Source: CAVOEB01 sp965249645
GTDB taxonomy: Bacteria; Pseudomonadota; Alphaproteobacteria; UBA828; JAPUJA01
Reading direction: 5' to 3'
Assembly: GCA_965249645.1 (NCBI GenBank)
Contig: CBDFML010000011.1
Coordinates: 434,001-498,000 of the forward strand
DNA length: 64,000 bases
Shown here in pieces: positions 7,999 through 16,852 of this stretch (positions are counted from its first letter, which is position 1; every line of letters begins with the position of its first letter). A program made the position numbers and the translations under genes. The notes beneath the pieces are model-generated. The model saw only the letters and a program-made list of their open reading frames with translations. It was not told the DNA's origin and searched no databases.

Positions 7999-9066
7999 TC
8001 AGCTTTCGGTGTTACGCGGTTGTTCGGGCTTCATCGCAGTCAAATCCGCGTCGACCATTTCGGCAACGAGTTCGCGAAAACTCGTGTGGTGTTGCCAGCC
8101 CAAGGCGCTTTTTGCCTTGCTCGGATCGCCGAGCAGATGATCGACTTCGGTGGGGCGGAAATAGCGCGGATCGATCTCCACCAGAACATCGCCCGTCTTG
8201 GCGTCCATTCCCTTTTCGTCGAGTTTGGCGCCTTGCCATTCGATCGCCCGTCCCACTTCGGCGAAGGCGAGTTCCACGAACTCCCGCACGCTGTGGCATT
8301 CACCGGTCGCCAGCACATAATCGTCGGGGGAGGTTTGCTGGAGGATCAACCACATGCCCTCGACATAGTCGCGGGCATGCCCCCAGTCACGCTCGGCGTC
8401 CAGGTTGCCCAGATAGAGCCGTTTTTGCCGGCCGAGTTCAATCGCCGCGACGGCACGCACAATCTTGCGGGTAACGAAGGTCTCGCCGCGGGTTGGCCCC
8501 TCATGGTTAAACAGAATCCCGTTCGAGGAGTGGAATCCGTACGCTTCTCGGTAATTGACCGTGATCCAATAGGCGTAGAGCTTTGCTACCGCGTAGGGGC
8601 TGCGCGGTTGAAACGGAGTCGTCTCGTTTTGGGGCGATTCGACGGCCTTGCCGTAAAGCTCCGAGGTCGAAGCCTGGTAGAACCGCGACCGCTCGCCCAA
8701 TTTAAGGATGCGCATGGCTTCGAGCAGGCGCAGGGTACCCAGGGCGTCCGAATTCGCCGTGTATTCAGGCGTCTCGAAGCTCACCTGGACGTGGCTTTGG
8801 GCGGCAAGATTGTAAATCTCGGTTGGCTGGATCTCCTGCATCAGGCGGATCAGATTGGTTGCGTCCGTCAGGTCACCGTAATGCAGGTGAAAGCCAACCT
8901 CCTCGTCATGCGGATCGTGATAGAGGTGGTCCACCCGGCCAGTGTTGAACGACGAGGAGCGCCGCTTGATGCCGTGAACCTCGTAGCCCTTGCCGAGTAA
9001 AAGCTCGGCCAGGTAGGCGCCGTCCTGACCGGTAACGCCAGTGATCAATGCGATGTTGCGGGCCAT
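7999..9066 (-). CDS. gmd: GDP-mannose 4,6-dehydratase
   Basis: A 355-aa Gmd with ITGVTGQDGAYLAELLL (NADP binding, residues 8-24), HGIKRRSSSFNTGRVDHLY, the Ser/Thr region ASTSELYGK and the catalytic YAVAKLYAYW motif, all near-canonical. It dehydrates GDP-mannose to GDP-4-keto-6-deoxymannose. It is the first gene of the minus-strand gmd-fcl-gmhB-gmhA-glycosyltransferase operon; its promoter must lie in the 9067-9597 gap. Because heptose genes follow, the true substrate could be a GDP-heptose, as in the DmhA enzymes of Yersinia and Campylobacter. Confidence 0.93.
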   Translation of the reverse strand: MARNIALITGVTGQDGAYLAELLLGKGYEVHGIKRRSSSFNTGRVDHLYHDPHDEEVGFHLHYGDLTDATNLIRLMQEIQPTEIYNLAAQSHVQVSFETPEYTANSDALGTLRLLEAMRILKLGERSRFYQASTSELYGKAVESPQNETTPFQPRSPYAVAKLYAYWITVNYREAYGFHSSNGILFNHEGPTRGETFVTRKIVRAVAAIELGRQKRLYLGNLDAERDWGHARDYVEGMWLILQQTSPDDYVLATGECHSVREFVELAFAEVGRAIEWQGAKLDEKGMDAKTGDVLVEIDPRYFRPTEVDHLLGDPSKAKSALGWQHHTSFRELVAEMVDADLTAMKPEQPRNTES

Positions 9067-9435
9067 GATTCTCCGTTTTCTGTTGGTCGGTGGCGTGTGT
9101 CAGTTTCCACTACAGCTACCGCACGGCGGGGTGAGCCCACCGTGCAAATTCATCGTTTTGCAACCCTTGGGTTGCCGGAAGGGCTGATATCCAACCATCA
9201 TCCTCCGGATTTGCTCGCTGCCCGGCCCCGTCCGGAATTGGCTGCTGGCAAATACCGGCGGTGAAATTATAACCTCTTGATTCATTTTGTCTTATGGGTA
9301 TGTGAATCTTGAATTCTGGGTTTGGTCTAGGGTCGCCTGAGCAGGTGTGACGCCGGTCATCGGTCCGGAAAGCCAATCGGAGCTACGCTTGGCCTCGTGG
9401 TAGCGATCGAAAATATGCATACACATAATTTTTTG

Positions 9436-9464
9436 TTGTAAATAATATTTTAATATGGTATAAA
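9436..9464 (+). promoter_or_regulatory. Putative sigma70 promoter, upstream copy
   Basis: TTGTAA (9436-9441) and TATAAA (9459-9464) are separated by 17 bases in the AT-rich segment, pointing toward the secreted protein gene at 9598. The match to consensus is good, but AT-rich sequence produces such matches by chance. Confidence 0.35.
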
Positions 9465-9530
9465 TATCGACTTGAGTGAGGAAATCAACAGAACGCCGCT
9501 TAACACAATCGACGAAACACGGATCAAAAT

Positions 9531-9559
9531 TTTCCTATTTCAAGATGTTGTTCTATAAT
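9531..9559 (+). promoter_or_regulatory. Putative promoter with consensus TATAAT
   Basis: A perfect TATAAT lies at 9554-9559, with a weak TTTCCT at -35 spacing (9531-9536, 17 bases). It is 38 bases upstream of the ATG at 9598, which has AAAGGA just before it. Confidence 0.35.
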
Positions 9560-9597
9560 GATAAATTAATTTTAGACGGAGCCGAAAGGATACCAGG

Positions 9598-10539
9598 ATG
9601 ATGAGACGATGGCTCGATCGCGCGGCGGGGCTCGCCGCCATTGCGGTTCTCGCCGGGGGACTCGGCGTTTCTGGTGCATATGCTCAGGACGGGAGCGAAG
9701 TGGCTGACGAGACCGACGCCCAGGCGACGGGAATGAGCCGCATCGAGATGCTTCTCGAACTCGCCGCCGGCGGGTCGCCTGAGGCGATTGCCGAAATTAC
9801 GGCCTATCTCTATTCCGAGGGCGCCAACCAGTCCGAGGTCAAGGATCGGGCCATCCAGCTCATCCGCGCGTTGGACGGCGACATGATGACAGTCCAGGCA
9901 GCGGCCGAGAGTATCGCCCAGGCCACCGAATACGCCCTGGCAAGCGCTCAGATCGAGCGCTTCGACATCGACAATAATTACCGACCGACCTCAGAAGCCT
10001 ACGCGTACGATTTCGGCACTGCGGACGCGGTGTTGCCTTCTGGCTTTGAGCGTGTGACCGACGGCGATGCGCGGGTCCAAGGCTTCGACGGGTTGCAGTC
10101 GTTGCGCCGGCCGTCGGACAAGCCGGTAATTTCCACTGGCATCCTGGGCATCAAGAAATTTAGGACTGCGGTCACGCCGGGGTTTTACCGCATCATCATC
10201 ATGACCGACGATCTGGGCGAGTGGAAACAGCTCAACAACCCGCTGGGCAGGTTTATCAAGATCAATGGTATGAAGCGGGCGATCACCACCGATAACCCGA
10301 GCAAATGGACCGGGCAAAACTTCCTCGGCAACTACGACCAGGCGTCGTACGACCCCTCGCGTCCCATGAGCGGCGGCATGATCGTGATCGAGATCCAGAT
10401 CACAGGCTCGTTCTTCGAACTTGAGCTGTTCGGCGACGAACAGACCTTCCTGGCCGGCCTGTTGCTTGAGCCGATCGAGGAGGAAGAGTTCCGCGATTTC
10501 AATCCGGAACTAGGGTCTGAACCCAATTTAACCTATTGA
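9598..10539 (+). pseudogene. Secreted carbohydrate-binding-like protein, 5' part split by IS
   Basis: An exported protein with a clear signal peptide (Arg-rich start, hydrophobic AAIAVLAGGLGVSGAYA, cleavage before QDG). A helical region spans about residues 40-115. From about residue 135 a beta-rich domain begins with AYDFGTADAVLPSGFERVT and continues with FRTAVTPGFYRIIIMTDD, resembling the N-terminal carbohydrate-binding or malectin-like domains attached to polysaccharide-active enzymes. The native frame ends at base 10512 where the IS5-family element enters; the last nine codons, to the TGA at 10537, are IS sequence. Joining to 11346 restores an open frame of 337 codons. The location beside export genes suggests a periplasmic or surface glycan-binding role; the truncated form lacks only the last 32 residues and may still fold. 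Confidence 0.7.
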
Positions 10540-11343
10540 TTCATAGCGTGGAAGTGTGATTCAAGCTTCTTGGAAAGGAGTTTGATCATGCGCTTTGATT
10601 TGTCAGACGAAGAATGGGCGGTGATCGAGCCGCTTTTGCCCAAGGGCGGACGTGGTCCGAAGCGTATGGACGATCGGCGTGTTTTGAACGGAATTTTCTA
10701 TATTCTGCGCACCGGCGCCCCGTGGCGCGACCTGCCCGAGCGCTACGGCCCGCGCACCACCATCTACAACCGCTATGCGCGCTGGGCACGGCGCGGCATA
10801 TGGAAGGCGATCTTCGATGGGCTTGCCGAACACTCCGGCGACAGCCTGTTCTTCATCGACTCATCCATCGTCAAGGCTCACCGCGCGGCAGCCGGCGCAA
10901 AAGGGGGGAACTGGCGCAGGATATCGGCCGCTCACGCGGCGGCCGCACAAGCAAGGTTCACGCCGTAGTCGATGAACACGGTCGTCCCCGGCGCTTTGTC
11001 ATCACCGGCGGTCAGGTTCATGACGGTCAAGTCCTGCCGGATCTTCTCGAAGGCGCCGGAGCGCCGCTTGCCGTCGTCGCCGACAAGGCTTACGGCTCAC
11101 GCGCCATCCGCCAGCTCATTGACGATGACGGGGCTCTGGCGGTCATTCCATCAAAGAGCAACGCCAAAGAGCCCATCTCCCATGACGTCGGTCTTTACAA
11201 AATGCGCAACATCATCGAGCGCTTCTTCTGCACCATGAAAGACATGCGAAGGCTCGCAACACGCTTCGAAAAACTCAGCCGCAACTTCCTCGCCATGATC
11301 CACATCTTCGCGATAAGACTATGGATCAATTGAGTCCACACCC
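10513..11343 (+). mobile_element. IS5-family (IS427-like) insertion sequence, copy 1, 831 bp
   Basis: The terminal inverted repeats are GGGTCTGAACCCAATT on the left and GGGTGTGGACTCAATT read inward on the right. The element is flanked by a TA duplication (10511-10512 and 11344-11345), which also reads as CTAG on both sides. It carries one transposase in two frames. A second copy of the same length lies at 55932-56762 in the opposite orientation; I could see only two base differences, at 10515 and 10547, although I compared mainly the ends and the translated products. Confidence 0.93.
10588..11333 (+). CDS. IS5-family transposase, two frames joined by -1 frameshift (copy 1)
   Basis: OrfA (10588-10968) starts at an ATG with AAGGAG upstream and gives the MRFDLSDEEWAVIEPLLP N-terminal DUF4096-type domain; orfB is in the -1 frame and ends at 11333. 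The switch is probably at the slippery run AAAAGGGGGG (10899-10908), which joins the products as AKGGELAQDIGRSRGG, the normal sequence of full-length IS427-group transposases. The DDE residues are D in FFIDSSIVKAH (orfA), D in VVADKAYGS and E in NIIERFFC (orfB). Programmed -1 frameshifting is established for this IS group; here it is inferred from the frames and slippery run. Confidence 0.88.
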
Positions 11344-11345
11344 TA

Positions 11346-11444
11346 GTCGAGATCGCGGAAGAGATAGGCCAGGTGTTGGCTGAAACCATCACCGAGGCCG
11401 GCGAGGAAACCCCGGTCGAAGACACAGAGGTCAGCCCGAGCTGA
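11346..11444 (+). pseudogene. 3' fragment of the split secreted protein gene
   Basis: These 33 codons, ending in TGA at 11442-11444, continue the frame of the 9598 gene once the IS and one copy of the TA duplication are removed. The junction codon becomes CTA (Leu), followed by an acidic tail (VEIAEEIGQVLAETITEAGE, then TPVEDTEVSPS). It has no start codon or ribosome-binding site of its own. Confidence 0.8.
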
Positions 11445-11488
11445 CCCACCACGCCCGCGTTGGAGAGCGGGCGGCGCGGAGGCGCGGC

Positions 11489-12775
11489 ATGAGGGGCGAG
11501 CGAAGCGGTCGCGGCGGGCGATCCCGTGCACGTGCACTACGGCTATTTTCGGTGGGTGCCGGCCTTGTGGTGTTGGGCCTTGTGGCTTCTGCGGACGAAA
11601 GCGTCGCCCAGACGGCGCTCGCCGAGGCGGTGGCGCTGCAGAAGCGTCCCGAATACGACCCGATCGGCGTCCAGCCGGACTTCTTGGGAAGCTTCATTCT
11701 CTTTCCTAAATTTGTCTCGACCCTCAATTTCGACGACAACGTCTTTCGCGCCGACTCCGACGAACTCTCCGACTTCTTTTACACCCTGTCTCCCTCCCTT
11801 GCCCTGCGCTCCGACTGGGATAATCACTCGTTCGTCCTGTCGGGAACGGGAACGGCGGGACGATATTTCGACAACACGAGCGAAGATTTCAACGACATGA
11901 CCCTGACTGCGGCGGGCCGCGCGAATATGCTGGTGTCGAGCAATTTGAACGGTTCGCTCAGCCACTCCCGTTCCCATGAATCACGTGGCGCACCCGACGA
12001 CGTCGGCGGCGCGGAGCCGTCAATATTTTTTCAGTCGACCGGCAAGGTGGGCGTGCTCTACGGCGAAGGCGAGATTGGGCTGAAGCTCGATTTTTCCGCC
12101 GACAAGTTGAATTATCGCGATAACGACGGGATCAACAACGACGACCGCGATCGCTGGGAATACCGCGTCGCCGGTCGGGTGAATTACGAGGCGGTCGAAG
12201 GCACGAAGCTGTTTGTCGAGCCGTCCTACAACTGGATCGAATACGAAGACACGTTCGACGATACCGGCTTCGAAAGGGGCAGCGAAGGCTACGAGATCGA
12301 AGTGGGCCTCACTCTTGACTATTCCGCTGTCAGCTTCCTTGAATTCGCCGTCGGTATTCTCCAGCAGACTTTCGACGATGCCCGGCTTGCCGATGCCGAC
12401 GGGTTGTTTGGGCGCGGTAAGTTGACCTGGAACCTGACGGATATTTCGACCGTCACGGCTGAGTTGGAACACCGGGTCAATCAGACCACCGCCAACGACG
12501 CGTCCTCGACGATCAACGACGAATTCGACCTTCGATATGACCACGAACTGCTCGAAAATCTCCTGTTTGGTCTCAAGGGGGGCTACGAGGTTATCGAGTT
12601 TGTCGGCATCACTCGGGAAGACGAGACCTTGAATGGCGGCTTATCGGTCAAATATCTTATGAACGAATATATGATCTGGGAGTTTGGAGCGGATCATGTG
12701 CGCAAGACCTCAAATGAGGTCGGTGAAGAGTTTGCCGCCACCACTGGGCTGATCAAACTCACCTTGCAGCGCTAG
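11489..12775 (+). CDS. Outer-membrane beta-barrel protein of the polysaccharide locus (BBP2-like)
   Basis: A 428-aa exported protein. The N-terminus is basic and then hydrophobic (LFSVGAGLVVLGLVASADESVAQ), a signal peptide with cleavage after the AQ region. The mature part is a series of amphipathic, aromatic-ended strands such as KFVSTLNFDDNVFRADSD and LTAELEHRVNQTT, ending in TLQR, a pattern of the beta-barrel porin 2 family found next to exopolysaccharide genes. GGAGG precedes the ATG. It is followed after 13 bases by wza, so it may form or line the outer-membrane exit for the polymer. No enzymatic motif is visible. Confidence 0.75.
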   Translation: MRGERSGRGGRSRARALRLFSVGAGLVVLGLVASADESVAQTALAEAVALQKRPEYDPIGVQPDFLGSFILFPKFVSTLNFDDNVFRADSDELSDFFYTLSPSLALRSDWDNHSFVLSGTGTAGRYFDNTSEDFNDMTLTAAGRANMLVSSNLNGSLSHSRSHESRGAPDDVGGAEPSIFFQSTGKVGVLYGEGEIGLKLDFSADKLNYRDNDGINNDDRDRWEYRVAGRVNYEAVEGTKLFVEPSYNWIEYEDTFDDTGFERGSEGYEIEVGLTLDYSAVSFLEFAVGILQQTFDDARLADADGLFGRGKLTWNLTDISTVTAELEHRVNQTTANDASSTINDEFDLRYDHELLENLLFGLKGGYEVIEFVGITREDETLNGGLSVKYLMNEYMIWEFGADHVRKTSNEVGEEFAATTGLIKLTLQR

Positions 12776-12788
12776 GAAACCGGACGGG

Positions 12789-13394
12789 ATGGCGATGGTG
12801 ACGACGGCGATACGAGACGGCAGGCGATATCCGACGATGCCTGTATTGCGGCGCTTTGCTGCGGTTTGCCTGCTGCTGGTCACGGCGATTCTGGTTGCCG
12901 GTCGATCCGCGCCCGTCGATGCGCAGAGCCTTGAGGAATACCGGCTGGGCTCGGGAGACCGCCTGGGTATTCTCATCTTTGGCCATGCCGATATCTCCGG
13001 CGAGTTCCAGATCGACGGGCTCGGACGGATTTCCATGCCCTTGCTGGGCCAGGTCGATGCCAACGGCAAGACCGTCGCCGAGCTTCAGGACCTCGTCACC
13101 CAAATGCTGGATGCTGATTTCATCGTCAACCCGCGGGTCAGCATCGAGGTCCTGAACTACCGGCCATTCTTCATATATGGCCAGGTGAACAAACCGGGCA
13201 GTTACCCTTTTGTGAGCGGCATGACAGTGCGCCAGGCGGTTGTTCTGAGCGGAGGTTTCACCAAACGGGCCCGCGAAGCGCCGGTCATCGTCATTCGCCA
13301 CGACGAAAACGGCCAGCAGATGCGCTACGACGCTTATCTCGATGCCCCCGTTCTGCCGGGCGATACCATCGAGGTGGAACGGCGGTTCTTCTAG
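12789..13394 (+). CDS. wza: Polysaccharide export outer-membrane protein, short Wza type
   Basis: A 201-aa periplasmic/outer-membrane exporter. The signal peptide (RRFAAVCLLLVTAILVAG) is followed by the polysaccharide export domain (YRLGSGDRLGILIFGHADIS...VNPRVSIEVL, about residues 50-125) and one SLBB-type domain (PFFIYGQVNKPGSYPF onward). It is shorter than E. coli Wza, with only one SLBB domain and no C-terminal amphipathic helix, as is common in alphaproteobacterial loci. Either ATG 12789 or ATG 12837 could be the start; the latter gives a more typical signal peptide. It partners the Wzz/kinase encoded downstream. Confidence 0.87.
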   Translation: MAMVTTAIRDGRRYPTMPVLRRFAAVCLLLVTAILVAGRSAPVDAQSLEEYRLGSGDRLGILIFGHADISGEFQIDGLGRISMPLLGQVDANGKTVAELQDLVTQMLDADFIVNPRVSIEVLNYRPFFIYGQVNKPGSYPFVSGMTVRQAVVLSGGFTKRAREAPVIVIRHDENGQQMRYDAYLDAPVLPGDTIEVERRFF

Positions 13395-13822
13395 CCGCCT
13401 GCCCGCACGTTCCGTACCGCTTTATTCAAAATATTTGATCGCGAGGACGGCGCGTTTCGCGCGGTTCCGGGGAAATGTTGTCTCGTCACAACGAAACGGA
13501 CAGTCCCCATGGTCGGAGTTCGTCGATCAAGCGTTGACTTAAGAAACAGGTAAAAACATTTGCTTTTTTTAGCTTTTTTTCGTTTTCTGGTTTTCGTTGG
13601 TGGTTTTCGGGCTGCCCGAATGGGTGAATTCGGCCTGGACGGGGTGTGGGTAAGAGGCCATGAGGCGCTTACCTGGTAGGCTTGGAAACGGTGGCATTCG
13701 CGTGTGCCGGACTGTGATGGCGGTCAATAGACGCTATGGCGAATTTTCGACATATTTCAGGCGCCAAATCCCGTATTCGGGCCATAACCCGCATTTGGGA
13801 TTGACGGAACGTCGTGGGTTTG
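13395..13822 (+). other. Intergenic region between wza and the Wzz/kinase gene
   Basis: About 430 bases without a convincing gene. It has a pyrimidine-rich stretch with T-runs (13560-13605) and an adjacent perfect inverted repeat TTCGGGCTGCCCGAA (13606-13620). Short open frames here lack ribosome-binding sites and homology-like features. It may contain the kinase promoter or be the remains of a deleted gene. Confidence 0.4.
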
Positions 13823-16147
13823 ATGCCAATCTTACACCGTAATCGCGGCCAGACTGCCGATGCCGAGCGCTACGGGTTCGTGCCGGGCGAGGAGGCCGAT
13901 GTCGCACGTCCGGGCGGTGGTGGCGGTCGGGGTGGGCAACAAGACCTGCGCACACTGCTGGCGATGTTCTGGCGCCGTAAGGCGTTGATCATCGGCGTCA
14001 CGGCAATCGGTGCCACGCTTTCCGTTCTCATGGTCAATCGCATGACGCCCGTTTACGAGGCCGAAGCGCGGCTCGTGCTCGAGGCGGGACGGAACAGTGT
14101 GACGGCGGGTGCCATCGAAAACGTTGTCCAGGGCCTTAATCCCGACTTCTTCACGCACGAGACCGAAGCCGAGATCATTATGTCGCGTAGTCTGGCGACA
14201 AAGGTGGTCGACAAGCTTAATCTGGTTGAGGATCCGCTGTTCAATCCCGACCTGAGGCCGCCCAGCCGCAGCCTGATTGGCTCGTTCAAGGATCTCATTC
14301 CCGACGAATGGCTGAGTATTCTCAAGAGTGACGACGAAGAGGTTGAGGAAGTCGTGGCCGAGGAGGATTATCTCACGCCGGCCGAATACGACGCCATGAT
14401 CCTGGATTGGGTAACGGAAGATTTCATGAGCGGTCTCTATGTCGATACCGCGCTTCGCTCGAACGTTCTGTTCGTTAGTTACAGCTCGACCGATCCGGAA
14501 ATGGCGGCCAAAGCGGCGAACGCCGTGGCCGATGTCTATATTCTGGACCAGCTCAACGCCAAGTACGAGGCGACGGAACGGGCTAATGCCTGGCTTAGCG
14601 ATCGCGTCAACGAGTTGCGTCAGAGGCTCGAGAACTCGGCGCAGGAACTGGAAAATTATCGACGCCAGGCCGGCCTTCTCGAGATTGATGGGTCGACGAT
14701 CTTTACCCAGCAATACGCCAAGCTGAGCACCGAAGCGGCCGCAGCGCGCACCCGGCGGGCCGAGGCCGAGGCCCGCTATAATCAGGTGCAGCAGCTCCTC
14801 GGTTCGGATTCGGGTATCGAGTCGGCGGCCGCCGTGCTTGATTCGCCGCTCATCCAGCGTCTGCGCGAGCAGGAGGCCGAAGTGCTGCGCAAGCTTGGCG
14901 AACTCAAGACCCAGCTGCGCGAAGGCCATCCGCAAATGGTTTTGGCCCGCACCGAACTTGAGGATCTCCAGGAGAAGATCAACAGCTAAGTTCACAAGAT
15001 CGTCACCAATCTTGGCAACGAGCTGGAGATTGCCCGGGTAAGAGAAGATAATCTGAGGCAGGAAGTCGGTACACTCGGCACACGGATTACCGAACAGAAT
15101 CAGGCGGAGATTACCATTCGGGAACTGGAATCGGTGGTCGAGACTGATCGTGAACTGTATGAAACGGTGCTGACCCGCTTCAAAGAGATCGACGTCCAGC
15201 AGGCCGACGTGATCCAGCCCGACGCGCGCGTCATCTCATACGCCACGGTACCGGGCAGCCCATCCAAACCCAACAAGCGCATGTTCGTCGCGGCCGGTGT
15301 GATTTTGTCCCTGATCATCGGCATCGTGTTGGCCTTTGTCCGGGAGCAACTCGATACGGGCTTCCGCACACTTGAGCAGATCGAGGATGCCACGGGTGTG
15401 CCGACCATCGGCCTTGTGCCGCGGATCGGCCGGGCGGGGCGCAGCAGCGGCCGGGTGGCGACGTTCGTCGTCGACAAGCCGAATTCGGCCTTTGCCGAGT
15501 CCCTGCGCACGCTGCGCACTGCGCTGTTGCTCTCCAATGTCGACCGCCCGCCCAAAGTGATCATGTTTACCTCCGCCGTGTCCGGCGAGGGCAAGTCGCT
15601 GACGGCACTCTCGACTGCGCGGGCCGCGGCGATGTCGGGTCAGAAGGTTCTGGTAATCGATTGTGACTTGCGCAAACCCAGTCTTCAGGATCTCCTCGAG
15701 GTGCCGAACGACACGGGCATCGTCGAATGCCTTTCGCTCGAAAAAGGCCTCGAGGACGTCATTCAGATGGACTTCAAATCTGGGGCGCACTTCATTCTCG
15801 CGGGCCCTCAAGTGCCGAACCCGACTGACGTGCTGGCCTCGGAACAAATGCGCGATCTGCTTGCCGCGCTTGCCGACGCCTAGGATCTGATCGTCCTCGA
15901 TACGCCGCCGGTCATGGCCGTCTCGGATTCTCTGGTGCTGAGCCGGATGGTCGACAAGACGGTCTTCTTGGTGCGATGGGAACGGACCCGGCGCGAGGCC
16001 ACGGTGACGGCCGTGCGCCGCATCCTCGAGTCTGGTGCGGAACTGGCCGGTATCGTACTCACGCAGGTCGACGCCAAGCGACACGACCGTTATTACAACC
16101 AGGCATCGGGCTATTACGGTGAGACCAACAAATATTACTCCGACTAG
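13823..16147 (+). pseudogene. Wzz/tyrosine autokinase (BY-kinase) with two in-frame stop codons
   Basis: A single frame of 774 codons encodes a chain-length-determinant/tyrosine-kinase protein, broken by TAA at 14987-14989 (codon 389) and TAG at 15881-15883 (codon 687). The N-terminal part has Wzz transmembrane helix 1 (ALIIGVTAIGATLSVLMV) and long coiled coils; helix 2 (GVILSLIIGIVLAFV) follows the first stop. The kinase part has Walker A SAVSGEGKS, Walker A' VLVIDCDLRKP and Walker B LIVLDTPPV, plus a C-terminal tyrosine cluster (RYYNQASGYYGETNKYYSD). The TAG lies where the family has Tyr (AY-DLIVLDTPP). No frameshift is needed to read across either stop. Such proteins control polymer length and export through phosphorylation cycling; this copy should not make full-length protein unless suppressed. 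Confidence 0.88.
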
Positions 16148-16156
16148 CGCCCGAAC

Positions 16157-16852
16157 ATGATCTGGCGTCGACACATCTCCAACCTCAGTGTCATCATCGT
16201 TGTCGGTCTGGCGGGCGCGCTGCTCGTATCCATGGCGCTTCCCCGCACCGTCGGCGGCTTCGCCTTGTTGCGCGGCAATCACGTCTATGACGCCCTGCAG
16301 GCGGGGCGCGAAGCGGCGGTCGACGATCTTGAACGTCTTGTCGAAAGCCGGGAGAACGCACTCGCCTCCCGCAACGACGCAGCGCTCTGGTCGGAGCTCG
16401 CGCTGGCAACTCTGGCGCTGGCCCGGGCTTTGGGTGAAGACGAGGCGGCGCGCCATGATGCGTTGCTTCAGGCCAGTATCGAAGCGGGCCGGCAAAGTCT
16501 GCGGCTCAATCCGGCGAACGGCTATAGCTGGGTCCGGCTGGCCCAGGCGCGCGTCTTCGGAACCGGCACGGACGAGGCGACGGTGCGCGCGTTGGAAATG
16601 GCGTTGCGCACGGCGCCTTACGACCGTCAGATCGTGTTTCCCAAAATCGAGCTATGCCTGCTGCTCTGGTCGCGGCTTGACGAGGAGATGCGGGCCCTGG
16701 CGCGGGCCCAGATGCATTACGCTCTGAACCGAGATGAGGTTCGTCTTGTGAAGCTCGCGAAGCGCTATCTTGCGGCTCCAATCGTGCGTCAGGCACTGTC
16801 CAGTGTGCCCGATCATCTCCGCCGCTTCGACGAGCGCTACGCCAAGCTCTAG
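16157..16852 (+). CDS. Membrane-anchored TPR-like protein of the polysaccharide locus
   Basis: A 231-aa protein with one N-terminal membrane helix (LSVIIVVGLAGALLVSMALP) and an alpha-helical periplasmic part with tetratricopeptide-like character (SIEAGRQSLRLNPANGYSWVRLAQAR, then EMALRTAPYDRQ). It begins nine bases after the kinase stop and ends in a 3-base overlap with the convergent O-antigen ligase gene. Similar helical-repeat proteins sit in exopolysaccharide loci, where they are thought to scaffold the assembly machine. No specific function can be assigned. Confidence 0.6.
   Translation: MIWRRHISNLSVIIVVGLAGALLVSMALPRTVGGFALLRGNHVYDALQAGREAAVDDLERLVESRENALASRNDAALWSELALATLALARALGEDEAARHDALLQASIEAGRQSLRLNPANGYSWVRLAQARVFGTGTDEATVRALEMALRTAPYDRQIVFPKIELCLLLWSRLDEEMRALARAQMHYALNRDEVRLVKLAKRYLAAPIVRQALSSVPDHLRRFDERYAKL

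Larger units (their letters stand above)
9067..9597. other. Divergent intergenic region with an AT-rich segment
   Basis: This 531-base gap separates gmd from the secreted protein gene. The part near gmd holds a GC-rich inverted repeat (GCACGG...CCGTGC, about 9120-9143) that would lie in the gmd leader. The stretch 9410-9590 is much more AT-rich than anything nearby and contains two promoter-like elements pointing right. No open frame in it looks like a gene. Confidence 0.5.

Noticed and set aside
13823..16147. Three separate genes instead of one broken kinase gene
   Set aside because: The parts share one frame, the segments between them are coding and family-like across both stops, and the internal pieces lack ribosome-binding sites.
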